From Terriglobia bacterium (GTDB taxonomy: Bacteria; Acidobacteriota; Terriglobia; Bryobacterales; Bryobacteraceae): a stretch of DNA of 34,679 nucleotides. The stretch lies in contig PSRJ01000001.1 in the NCBI GenBank assembly GCA_003175985.1, forward strand, positions 1 through 34,679. Reading direction: 5' to 3'. The notes under the pieces are model-generated. The model did not search any database, was not told the origin of the DNA, and was given only the letters and a program-made list of their open reading frames with translations. The position numbers and the translations under genes are program-made. Shown one piece after another: positions 1 through 6,826 of the stretch. Numbering within the stretch: position 1 is the first letter of the stretch; the number at the start of each line of letters is the position of its first letter.

Positions 1-72
1 GAGCCGGGCGGGACTCGAACCCGCGACCCTATGCTTAAAAGGCATATGCTCTACCGACTGAGCTACCGGCCC
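1..72 (-). tRNA. tRNA-Lys (anticodon TTT), 3' end cut by the window edge
   Basis: Read on the minus strand this folds as a full cloverleaf. The acceptor stem pairs GGGCCGG with CCGGCTC (one G-T pair), the D arm is closed by GCTC/GAGC, the anticodon stem is TATGC/GCATA around the loop CTTTTAA, and the T arm is GCGGG-TTCGAGT-CCCGC. The loop centre gives anticodon TTT, which decodes lysine AAA/AAG. The discriminator base and any encoded CCA lie just outside the window. The gene is divergent from the potassium-channel gene, about 95 bases away. Confidence 0.96.
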
Positions 73-143
73 TTCTCAAACCCACCTGCGTGGCGCTTGC
101 ATTCAGTGTATCAGAGGGTTGCGGCCGTTCCTGCGTATTTCGG

Positions 144-149
144 TATACT
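144..149 (+). promoter_or_regulatory. Candidate -10 box for the potassium-channel gene
   Basis: TATACT lies 18 bases before the chosen ATG at 168, giving a leader of about a dozen bases. The only -35-like hexamer is TTGCGG at 119-124, with a long 19-base spacer, so this is a weak call based on one good hexamer. Confidence 0.3.
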
Positions 150-167
150 TGGTCCGGACCGCGTGAG

Positions 168-1184
168 ATGAGCCGACTGGCGCGCCGACTTCTGTTCCTC
201 GTTTTCGCTTTCCTCCTCATTTTGACGATGGGAACAGCCGGGTTCGCCTGGATCGCCGGATACCCCGTGTTCGACGCATTTTACATGACGTTGACCACCA
301 TGACTACAGTCGGTTACGGCGAGATTCACCCCCTCACCCGGGCGGGCCGTGTGTTCAACTCGTTATTGATTATTTTCGGGTTCGGTATGCTTTCCATCGG
401 GGTTGGCGCGCTTACCCAGACGGTGATCGAACTGGAATTCGGAGGGGCCATTGAACGACGGCGCAACAAACGCATGATCGACCGGTTACAAGATCACTTC
501 ATTGTGTGCGGGTTCGGCCGCGTCGGCCGCGGGGCCGCCGCCGAGTTGCATCGCGCGGGGGTGCCCTTCATTGTCGTGGATATCCTTCCCGAACGCGCGG
601 AACAGGCGGTCCACGGCGGAATGCTGGCAGTGGCCGCCGATTCCACACGTGACGAAACTCTACGCCAGGTGGGTGTAGAACGTGCCCGCGGGTTGGTTGC
701 CGCTCTCAGCAGCGACGCCGACAATCTCTTCGTTTTACTCTCGGCCAAGGGGCTCAATCCGCGGCTGTACGTCGCCGCGCGCGCCGCCGAAGAGGGCGCG
801 GAAGAGAAGATGCGGCGCGCCGGCGCGGACGCGGTCTTCGCTCCCTACGCGATCACAGGCCACCACCTGGCGCAGTCGCTGCTGCGCCCCCACGTGGTTC
901 AGTTCCTGGATTTCACTACCAAAGAAATCGGAATCGATGTTTCCATCGAACAGGTTCGCGTGGACGAGAAGAGCGAAGTGGTTACGAAAACCATCAAGGA
1001 ATTGCAGCTTCGCCGCGATCTCGGAGTCATCGTCATGGCCATACGAAAGAAAAATGGCGCGATGCTGTTTAATCCGCCGGCCGAAACCGCTGTCCAGGGC
1101 GGCGACTACCTCATCGTAATGGGCCGCCAGCAAGAGTTGCACGCCTTGGAGACCCTGGTGGAACACCGCGCCGCAGGCGGGTAA
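168..1184 (+). CDS. Two-transmembrane potassium channel with cytoplasmic RCK (TrkA-N/TrkA-C) domain
   Basis: A 338-residue K+ channel subunit of the inner membrane that should assemble as a tetramer. Residues 8-30 form the first helix, the pore loop carries the selectivity filter TTVGYGE (46-52), and a second helix spans about 63-86. A Rossmann-type RCK domain follows, with GFGRVG at 115-120 and an acidic ligand-binding residue at Asp138. A TrkA-C domain occupies about 255-338. RCK domains gate such channels in response to nucleotides or ions. The frame is open from position 90, but ATG168 is preferred because the first hydrophobic helix follows at once and a -10-like box lies upstream. The gene ends 16 bases from a convergent gene. 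The family is certain; the ligand is not known. Confidence 0.93.
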   Translation: MSRLARRLLFLVFAFLLILTMGTAGFAWIAGYPVFDAFYMTLTTMTTVGYGEIHPLTRAGRVFNSLLIIFGFGMLSIGVGALTQTVIELEFGGAIERRRNKRMIDRLQDHFIVCGFGRVGRGAAAELHRAGVPFIVVDILPERAEQAVHGGMLAVAADSTRDETLRQVGVERARGLVAALSSDADNLFVLLSAKGLNPRLYVAARAAEEGAEEKMRRAGADAVFAPYAITGHHLAQSLLRPHVVQFLDFTTKEIGIDVSIEQVRVDEKSEVVTKTIKELQLRRDLGVIVMAIRKKNGAMLFNPPAETAVQGGDYLIVMGRQQELHALETLVEHRAAGG

Positions 1185-1200
1185 TTCCACCAGCGCCCCG

Positions 1201-1728
1201 TCACTTCTTCAACTTGCTTTGTGTCTCCTGCGCCATTTTGAGATGGTCCTGAAGCGTAGGCAGAGTCTTTGACGCAAATGCTTTGATGTCCGCATCGCCG
1301 CCTTGGTCGGCCTCCCGCTGAAACTCGGCGACATCCGTCCTGTGGTCCCTCACCATATCGTCCATGTAGGCCCGGTCGAATTCCGCGCCATTCAGCTTGG
1401 CGAGGCGGTCCATGGCGGCCTGGTCTTTGGCGTTGAGGGTTGTGGGGATCGTGATGCCCTTATTCGTCGCGATGGTCTTCAGCTCTTCGTTTGCCTTGGA
1501 ATGGTCGTCCACCATCCGCTTTCCGAACTGCTTCACGTGGTCGCTGGCCGCGCGCTGCTGCGCCAGTCTCCCCAATTCGACCTCGGCCATTCCGCCTTCC
1601 ATTGCGTTGCTGGCGAATGTACTGTCCGCAGTGAGACGCTTGGCGGTCTGCTTCTGCGGAGTCTGCGCCAGAGCGCCCGCGCCTAATAAGGCAAGAACTG
1701 CCAACCCGGATAGAATTTGCATTTTCAT
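1201..1728 (-). CDS. Secreted DUF4142 family protein
   Basis: A 175-residue protein with a clear signal peptide (about residues 1-22, ending in GALAQ) followed by an all-helical domain typical of DUF4142. It contains the spaced His/Asp/Glu pattern of that ferritin-like four-helix fold, for example RMVDDHSKANEEL and MVRDHRTDVAEF. The start at 1728 is favoured over an upstream in-frame start at 1848: it sits 6 bases after a strong AAGGAGGA ribosome-binding site and opens directly into the signal peptide. DUF4142 proteins are periplasmic or outer-membrane associated and of unknown function, and are often stress-linked. The gene converges on the potassium-channel gene. Confidence 0.9.
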   Translation of the reverse strand: MKMQILSGLAVLALLGAGALAQTPQKQTAKRLTADSTFASNAMEGGMAEVELGRLAQQRAASDHVKQFGKRMVDDHSKANEELKTIATNKGITIPTTLNAKDQAAMDRLAKLNGAEFDRAYMDDMVRDHRTDVAEFQREADQGGDADIKAFASKTLPTLQDHLKMAQETQSKLKK

Positions 1729-1851
1729 TTGTATCCTCCTTCCCGCTAGTACACCCGTTTTACGGGCGGTTGGGATGGTAGTGAGGAGGGAGCACCTGCT
1801 GTTCCCTTGTTCGAGAGCGGCCAGAGGGCCGGATGTTTTGTTCCGCACCGG

Positions 1852-2268
1852 CTAAGGGCGCAGCGGCGCAAAAAAGGCCAGCGGCTCAAGAGCCGTGATC
1901 TGCCACGTTTTCCCCTGCTTGGCCAGCCGGCAGCGCACGCGTTCCCGGCGGCGCGTGCTTGCGGCAGAGTCCTGTTGATCGACAATTTGCAAGAACCAAT
2001 CCAACTCTACGCTGCGGGAAGGGCCATCTCCGGCATCGTTGAGCACTTCGATGGAAGACTGCACCTGTGCTTGTTGAAGGAGCGCCGCAATACTTGCCTC
2101 CAATACCGCGTAGTCCTTCATAGAACGGTCGAAAGCCTTCATAAACCGGACCGCGTTGCCTTCACTGAGCGCGGAAGCCAGAGCGGTAAAAAGCTCCCAC
2201 ACATCCTGCGCATCATCGGCGCGAAGCTGGAAGGCGGCAATCGCGAGCAGCAGCCGGCGCCGGTTCAT
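1852..2268 (-). CDS. Small secreted protein, probably NTF2-like fold, last gene of the argJ operon
   Basis: A 138-residue product with a short hydrophobic N-terminus (residues 4-13) preceded by three arginines, which looks like a signal peptide ending near RAD. The mature part alternates an amphipathic helix pair with late beta strands (SVELDWFLQIVD, RRERVRCRLAKQGKTWQITALEP), the pattern of NTF2/SnoaL-like domains. That fold is inferred from pattern only. The gene starts 3 bases after the argJ stop, so it is probably co-transcribed and translationally coupled, though an arginine-pathway role is not obvious. No catalytic motif is recognised. Confidence 0.7.
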   Translation of the reverse strand: MNRRRLLLAIAAFQLRADDAQDVWELFTALASALSEGNAVRFMKAFDRSMKDYAVLEASIAALLQQAQVQSSIEVLNDAGDGPSRSVELDWFLQIVDQQDSAASTRRRERVRCRLAKQGKTWQITALEPLAFFAPLRP

Positions 2269-2271
2269 GGC

Positions 2272-3450
2272 TTACGTCCGATAGCTGGCATTGATGCGGA
2301 TATAGCCCTCGGTGAGATCGCAGGTCCAGAAGCGCGCACGCCCCGTCCCTTTGCCGCGAATGGTCAGCCGGATCCCGCACTCCGCAGCTTCGAGTTTCTG
2401 TTTCAGCTCTTCCTCCGAGAAGGGCGCGGCGAGTCCGTTCCGGCAAACGGTGATGCCCTGCATTGCCACATCGGTTTTGGCGGGATCGAAAGCTACCCCG
2501 GCATTTCCCGCCGCCATGAGGATGCGGCCCCAGTTCGGATCGGAACCAGCGATTGCCGTCTTTACCAGGGGCGAATTCGCAATGGTGCGAGCGATCCGCG
2601 TTGCAGCCTGATTACTCGGGGCTCCCGATACTTCGATCGTGACCAGTTTGCGCGCCCCCTCGCCATCCCGCGCGATCGCCCGCGCCAGGCACTCCATGAC
2701 CTCGGCGATCTTTTCCTCGACCGCGGCAAATTCTTTCGGATCGGGCCGCACGCCGGAAGCGCCGTTCGCCAGCAGAACCAGAGTGTCATTCGTCGATGTG
2801 TCTCCATCGACAGACATGCGGTTATAGCTGCGTTCCGCGCAGCGCCGCAGCATGGGCCGCAATAGCGCCCCCGGAATGTTGGCATCGGTCATGACAAAGC
2901 CCAGTGTGGTGGCCATTAACGGCTGGATCATCCCGGAGCCTTTGGTCATGCCGGCGATCTGGATCGTACCTCGCCTCAGCTTGGCTCGAGCGAACGCCGT
3001 CTTCGGCACGAGGTCGGTAGTCATGATCGCCTGCGCCACGTCATCGAACCGGTCCGGGTGGAGTCCCTCCACCAAACGCGGCAACGCGGCCGCGATCTTA
3101 TTGGAATCCAGTTCCACGCCGATCACGCCGGTGGAAGCGGGCAGCACCTGGACCACCGGCAGTTTGAGCAGACGGGCGGCCGCCTTGCAACTCGCCAGTG
3201 CCACGGCGTCCCCCGTACGAGTTGCGCAGTTCGCATTCCCTGCGTTCACCAAAATCGCGCCGGCCAGCCCCTTGGAAAGCTTCAGATGACGCCGGCTCAA
3301 TCTTACTGGCGCAGCCTGCACGCGATTCTGCGTGAACACCGCGGCAGCGTTGGCCGCGAGACCGCTCACGATCAGCGCCAGGTCGTCTTTCTCGGCCTGC
3401 CGGATCCCGGCAAAGGTGGCAGCGTAAGCGTAACCAAGCGGCAGGTTCAA
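2272..3450 (-). CDS. argJ: Bifunctional ornithine acetyltransferase / N-acetylglutamate synthase ArgJ
   Basis: A 392-residue ArgJ of the usual length. It transfers acetyl from N-acetylornithine to glutamate in the cyclic arginine pathway and may also use acetyl-CoA. The autoproteolysis motif KGSGMIQPLMATTLGF is present. Cleavage is expected between Ala180 and Thr181, making Thr181 the nucleophile of the beta chain. The oxyanion-type motif STGVIG lies at 106-111. The start codon is TTG at 3450; the N-terminus matches the family start, and TTAGGAG lies about 10 bases upstream. That ribosome-binding site is part of an 11-base sequence repeated at the fmt end, on the far side of a small insert. 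Confidence 0.96.
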   Translation of the reverse strand: MNLPLGYAYAATFAGIRQAEKDDLALIVSGLAANAAAVFTQNRVQAAPVRLSRRHLKLSKGLAGAILVNAGNANCATRTGDAVALASCKAAARLLKLPVVQVLPASTGVIGVELDSNKIAAALPRLVEGLHPDRFDDVAQAIMTTDLVPKTAFARAKLRRGTIQIAGMTKGSGMIQPLMATTLGFVMTDANIPGALLRPMLRRCAERSYNRMSVDGDTSTNDTLVLLANGASGVRPDPKEFAAVEEKIAEVMECLARAIARDGEGARKLVTIEVSGAPSNQAATRIARTIANSPLVKTAIAGSDPNWGRILMAAGNAGVAFDPAKTDVAMQGITVCRNGLAAPFSEEELKQKLEAAECGIRLTIRGKGTGRARFWTCDLTEGYIRINASYRT

Positions 3451-3457
3451 ATTATTG

Positions 3458-3468
3458 TTCTCCTAACA
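3458..3468. repeat. Left copy of an 11-base direct repeat flanking the fmt/argJ insert
   Basis: TTCTCCTAACA occurs here and again, identically and in the same orientation, at 3590-3600. The two copies bracket a hairpin-forming segment, as a target-site duplication would. On the minus strand this copy reads TGTTAGGAGAA and supplies the argJ ribosome-binding site. Confidence 0.75.
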
Positions 3469-3589
3469 CGATGCTGAAAAAAGCCGTGATACCGCTCCCT
3501 GACGGTCGCGGCTCGGTAAGCGCCTGCAAATACGTGAATGCTTTTCTGAGCCGCGCGCGCCAGCAAGCGGTTTTTGGCCTTTTTCAGCA
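3469..3589. mobile_element. MITE-like hairpin insert at the fmt/argJ junction
   Basis: This 121-base segment lies between two identical 11-base direct repeats. Its ends form imperfect 15-base terminal inverted repeats: ATGCTGAAAAAAGCC at 3471-3485 and GGCCTTTTTCAGCAT at 3576-3590. Further nested pairs occur inside: ACCGCT (3491-3496) with AGCGGT (3566-3571), and GCGGCTC (3508-3514) with GAGCCGC (3548-3554). The whole segment can therefore fold into one long stem. There is no coding capacity, so it would be non-autonomous. Removing it plus one repeat copy would let fmt run on to GAA CAA TAA and end 1 base before the argJ TTG start. Calling it a mobile element is an inference from this geometry. 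Confidence 0.65.
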
Positions 3590-4507
3590 TTCTCCTAACA
3601 TGTCCTTTATAGTAAGGCGTTGCCCATTCACGAAGTCGCCGGCAGGCATGCGCTTGCGGCCTTCCAGTTGCACTTCCACCAGTTCCAGAATGCCCGCGCC
3701 ACACCCGATCGCCGGTGGCTTCAGACCCACAAAATGCCCTGGCGTTGCCGTTCCCTCATGCACGCGCGATTTCCAGATGTGCAACGAGCTGCCGCGAACC
3801 GTCGTATATGCGCCCGGCCATGGTTGCAGGCCGCGCACGCGATTGTGGATCGCCTGCGCGGGCTGTTTCCAATCGATCAGACCATCTTCTTTCTTGAGCA
3901 GCGGAGCGTAAGTTGCCGCGGCCCCGTCCTGCCTTTCGGGCGCAATGCTCCCGCGCTCGATCCCCTCCAAAGTCTGCACCAGCAGGCCGGCTCCCAGCGC
4001 TGCCAGCCGCGCTCCCAGTTCGATGGCGTTCTCTTCCGCCCCGATATCTGTCTCGGCTTTGAGCAGCATGTCGCCGGTATCCAGGCCCGCGTCGATACGC
4101 ATCGTGGTGACGCCAGTGCGCGATTCGCCGTTCACAATGGCCCATTGAATGGGAGCGGCGCCCCGGTATTTCGGCAAGAGCGATGCGTGAACATTGATAA
4201 TGCCAAGCGGCGCGAGGTCGATCACTGCCTGGGGAATGATCTGGCCGTAGCCCACCACCACCATGGCCTCCGCCCCGAGCGTTCGCAGATGATCGATGGC
4301 ATCCGGCCGCCGGATCCGCTCCGGCTGATATACCGGCAGGTTCAACCGCTGCGCGGCCTGCTTCACGGGGGAAGCGGCGGAATGTTGCCCGCGGCCGCTC
4401 GGCCGGTCAGGCTGCGTGATCACTGCCGTAAGCTCATGTCCCGCGCCGACTATCCGCTCCAAGGTGGCCACGGCGAATGCCGGCGTGCCCAGGAAGATCA
4501 GGCGCAT
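3584..4507 (-). CDS. fmt: Methionyl-tRNA formyltransferase
   Basis: A 307-residue cytoplasmic enzyme that formylates Met-tRNAi with 10-formyltetrahydrofolate. It shows the N-terminal MRLIFLGTPAFA, the catalytic segment NVHASLLPKYRGAAP with Asn105 and His107, and the catalytic Asp143 in GLDTGDM. A C-terminal OB-like domain follows from about 205. ATG4507 gives the canonical N-terminus; a GTG at 4516 in the same frame is possible, since an AAGGGA lies only 3 bases before it. The last codons are TTA GGA GAA TGC TGA, and the final Cys and stop lie inside the insert described at 3469-3589. The gene sits downstream of def, the partner enzyme acting on the formyl group. Confidence 0.96.
   Translation of the reverse strand: MRLIFLGTPAFAVATLERIVGAGHELTAVITQPDRPSGRGQHSAASPVKQAAQRLNLPVYQPERIRRPDAIDHLRTLGAEAMVVVGYGQIIPQAVIDLAPLGIINVHASLLPKYRGAAPIQWAIVNGESRTGVTTMRIDAGLDTGDMLLKAETDIGAEENAIELGARLAALGAGLLVQTLEGIERGSIAPERQDGAAATYAPLLKKEDGLIDWKQPAQAIHNRVRGLQPWPGAYTTVRGSSLHIWKSRVHEGTATPGHFVGLKPPAIGCGAGILELVEVQLEGRKRMPAGDFVNGQRLTIKDMLGEC
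3590..3600. repeat. Right copy of the 11-base direct repeat flanking the insert
   Basis: This is identical to 3458-3468 (TTCTCCTAACA). On the minus strand it encodes the penultimate fmt codons (TTA GGA GAA), which suggests that this was the original coding sequence duplicated when the insert arrived. Confidence 0.75.
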
Positions 4508-4514
4508 AGCCAGC

Positions 4515-4553
4515 ACCGATCCCTTACGGTCGCAGCTCTGGCTTTTTCGGCAT
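4515..4553. repeat. Degraded relative of the fmt/argJ insert, between def and fmt
   Basis: Bases 4515-4540 match 3491-3516 of the insert at 22 of 26 positions, centred on ACGGTCGC. The adjoining 4540-4553 (GGCTTTTTCGGCAT) resembles the right terminal arm GGCCTTTTTCAGCAT. The left arm is missing, so this looks like a deleted or shortened copy filling the gap between the def stop and the fmt start. On the minus strand it supplies AAGGGA just upstream of fmt. Confidence 0.6.
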
Positions 4554-4559
4554 CCGGCA

Positions 4560-5075
4560 CTAACCCCATTCCCCCGCGCGCTGCAGCTTTTTGATCTTGC
4601 GTTTCATCAGGTCGCGTTTCAGCGCGCTGATGTGCGTGATGTAGAGCCTGCCGTACAGATGATCGGTTTCATGCAGAAAGGCGCGCGCCAGCAGGTCTTC
4701 GCCAGTCATTTCGAATTCTTCTCCCTTGGCGTTCTGCGCGTGCACGGTTACGCGCTTGGCCCGCCGCACCTGTTCGCGAAATCCGGGGATGCTCAAACAG
4801 CCTTCCTCCCCTTCCTGCCGGCCCTCCGTCTTAATAATCCGCGGATTGATGAGCACCAGCTTCTCTTCGGCATTCTCCCCATTGGAGACGTCGATCACGG
4901 CGATCTTTCTGGAAAAGCCGATCTGCGGCGCGGCCAGTCCTACTCCTTTGGCGGCATACATGGAGTCGAACATGTCCGCCAGAAACTGATGCAGTTCCGG
5001 CGTATCGAATTCGCGCACCTCATCGGCCTCGCGCTCCAGCACCGGATCGCCGAATTTTACGATCGGATAGACCAT
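4560..5075 (-). CDS. def: Peptide deformylase
   Basis: A 171-residue metalloenzyme that removes the N-formyl group from nascent proteins. All three family motifs are intact: GVGLAAPQ at 44-51, EGCLS at 91-95 with metal-ligand Cys93, and HETDH at 135-139 with ligands His135 and His139 and the catalytic Glu136. Length is normal. The gene starts 5 bases after the aroC stop and precedes fmt, the common def-fmt pairing, so formylation and deformylation are co-expressed. Confidence 0.97.
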   Translation of the reverse strand: MVYPIVKFGDPVLEREADEVREFDTPELHQFLADMFDSMYAAKGVGLAAPQIGFSRKIAVIDVSNGENAEEKLVLINPRIIKTEGRQEGEEGCLSIPGFREQVRRAKRVTVHAQNAKGEEFEMTGEDLLARAFLHETDHLYGRLYITHISALKRDLMKRKIKKLQRAGEWG

Positions 5076-5080
5076 TTTCC

Positions 5081-6253
5081 TCAGTAATTTTTTACCTGCT
5101 CGAGATAGCCTTCATAGTTCCGGCGGGTCTCGGCCAGCGAGTCGCCGCCGAATTTTTCCAGGAACGCCTGGGCCAGCACAATCGCCACCATGGCTTCGCC
5201 GATTACCCCGGCTGCCGGGATCACGGCTACGTCGGACCTTTCATACGCAGCCAGCGCCGGTTCGCGCGTCTCCAGGTCGACCGATTCCAAAGGCCGCCGC
5301 AACGTGGAAATCGGTTTGAGCATTCCCCGGACTACTACATCCTGGCCATTGGTCATTCCGCCTTCGAGCCCGCCCGCGCGGTTGGCGCCGCGCGTGAACC
5401 TGCGTTCCCCGCGGTCGTAGTGAATCGTATCCTGCACTTTCGAGCCGAAACTGGCAGCGCCCTCCGCGGCCAGGCCGAGCTCGACGCCCTTTACTGCCTG
5501 CATCGAGACAATCGCCTGTGCCAGCCGCCCGTCGAGCCGCGAATCCCAGGTAGCGTGCGATCCCAGCCCGACAGGCACGCCGCGCGCGACTACTTCGAAC
5601 ATGCCACCCACCGTATCTCCGGTGCGATACGCTTCATCGACCACAGCCTTCATGCGGGCTTCGGTCTCCGAATCCACGCAGCCGAGAAGAACTTCATCCT
5701 TGCGGCTCAAAGCGGCAATTTCTTCCCAGGCGGCCTCCCTCTCCAGGCGCACAGGGCCGACGGCGATCACGTGACTCAGCACCTGAATTCCAAATTCGCC
5801 GAGTAAAGCTTTGGCCAGCGCCCCGATCGCCACGCGCGCGGCGGTTTCGCGCGCGCTGGCTCGTTCCAGGATGTAGCGGGCATCGTGAAAGTTGTATTTG
5901 ATCGCGCCCGCCAGGTCGGCGTGGCCCGGCCGCGGCCGTTTTACCGGCTTCCTCCGGTCGTCTGCACCTTCCGTGTCTTCCACGGGCAGCGCGTCCGTCC
6001 AGTTCTGCCAGTCTTTGTTGCGGATCACGATTGCCACCGGCGAGCCGATTGTATGTGAGTGGCGGACACCAGCCACAATCTCGGCCCGATCGGTTTCAAT
6101 CTTCATCCGCCCGCCGCGTCCATACCCCTGCTGCCTGCGCCACAACTCACGGTTTACCGCATCCAAGGATATCGGGACGCCTGCCGGCAATCCGCTGAGG
6201 GTCGCCACCAGGCATTCGCCGTGGGACTCCCCGGCCGTCTCAAAACGCAACAT
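5081..6253 (-). CDS. aroC: Chorismate synthase
   Basis: A 390-residue enzyme that converts 5-enolpyruvylshikimate-3-phosphate to chorismate using reduced FMN. Signatures are the N-terminal FETAGESHG, the basic RRQQGYGRGGRM, the central ILERASARETAARVA and a conserved RAGGLEGGMTNG. It is a full-length member and the first gene of the minus-strand block aroC-def-fmt-argJ. The rest of the shikimate pathway is not in the window. The start at 6253 gives the standard N-terminus MLRFETAGESHG. Confidence 0.97.
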   Translation of the reverse strand: MLRFETAGESHGECLVATLSGLPAGVPISLDAVNRELWRRQQGYGRGGRMKIETDRAEIVAGVRHSHTIGSPVAIVIRNKDWQNWTDALPVEDTEGADDRRKPVKRPRPGHADLAGAIKYNFHDARYILERASARETAARVAIGALAKALLGEFGIQVLSHVIAVGPVRLEREAAWEEIAALSRKDEVLLGCVDSETEARMKAVVDEAYRTGDTVGGMFEVVARGVPVGLGSHATWDSRLDGRLAQAIVSMQAVKGVELGLAAEGAASFGSKVQDTIHYDRGERRFTRGANRAGGLEGGMTNGQDVVVRGMLKPISTLRRPLESVDLETREPALAAYERSDVAVIPAAGVIGEAMVAIVLAQAFLEKFGGDSLAETRRNYEGYLEQVKNY

Positions 6254-6332
6254 TCGACAAGAAGTCCTATCCTAGCAGACTGGAACAATTCCTTGCCCTT
6301 ATGCGTATGGAATGTTGATCGGGTAACCGGAA

Positions 6333-6524
6333 ATGCTGAAGTTTCTTCTCTGGCTGATTCTATTGTTTCTGTGCTGGCCACTCGCTCTGGTTGCGCTGGT
6401 GCTCTATCCCATTGTCTGGTTACTGCTGCTGCCCTTCCGGCTTGTAGGGATTGCCGTAGGAGGCGCGCTCGAACTGGTGTGGGCGCTCGTGACGCTTCCC
6501 GCGAGGTTGTTGCGGGCGCTTTGA
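6333..6524 (+). CDS. Small integral membrane protein, unknown function
   Basis: A 63-residue, very hydrophobic product with two likely helices: about 2-30 (LLWLILLFLCWPLALVALVLY) and 33-60 with a basic break LPFRLVG. The positive charges K3, R36, R58 and R61 are spaced as expected for a small bitopic or hairpin membrane protein. There is no good Shine-Dalgarno sequence. The codon choice and hydrophobic logic are unlike a random frame, and nothing competes on the other strand. It is divergent from aroC. No family is assigned with certainty. Confidence 0.65.
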   Translation: MLKFLLWLILLFLCWPLALVALVLYPIVWLLLLPFRLVGIAVGGALELVWALVTLPARLLRAL

Positions 6525-6549
6525 GGCGCCACGGCAGCGCCCCGCTTCG

Positions 6550-6699
6550 CTAGACCGCCCGCCGGCCCGTAATGAGCTGAATCAATACCACCGCAATCGC
6601 GACCACCAGCAGGATGTGAATGAACCCGCCCAAAGTGTAGGATGTTACCAGCCCCAATAGCCACAGCACCAGCAGAATCACGAAGATCGTCCAAAGCAT
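6550..6699 (-). CDS. Small lmo0937-type membrane protein
   Basis: A 49-residue hydrophobic protein beginning MLWTIFVILLVLWLLGLV, with TSYTLGGFIHILLVVAIAVVLIQL as the second helix and a basic tail GRRAV. This is the two-helix pattern of the lmo0937 family, found widely in soil bacteria and sometimes stress-induced. The start at 6699 is chosen because it follows an AGGAGGGG ribosome-binding site by about 8 bases and lands on the family N-terminus; an upstream in-frame start lacks both. It lies downstream of the molybdoenzyme cluster but is probably transcribed separately, as 127 bases separate them. Confidence 0.88.
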   Translation of the reverse strand: MLWTIFVILLVLWLLGLVTSYTLGGFIHILLVVAIAVVLIQLITGRRAV

Positions 6700-6826
6700 A
6701 CTTCTTTCCCCTCCTGGCCCTCGCCGGCTTTGATATCGATCCCGCCGGCTAGCACGGCCAGAATTGGAGCAGGTGATTTGCCAGTGCGCAGCAGTTTCGG
6801 TGCGGTAGCTTACAAAAACCCGTCCG

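Noticed and set aside
1754..1766. CCCGT-TTT-ACGGG hairpin upstream of the DUF4142 gene as an operator or terminator
   Set aside because: The stem is five pairs only, with no T-run and no second copy; too weak to call.
1807..2865. 352-codon plus-strand frame opposite argJ and the NTF2-like gene
   Set aside because: argJ is unambiguous on the other strand; this frame has no ribosome-binding site and no protein-like pattern.
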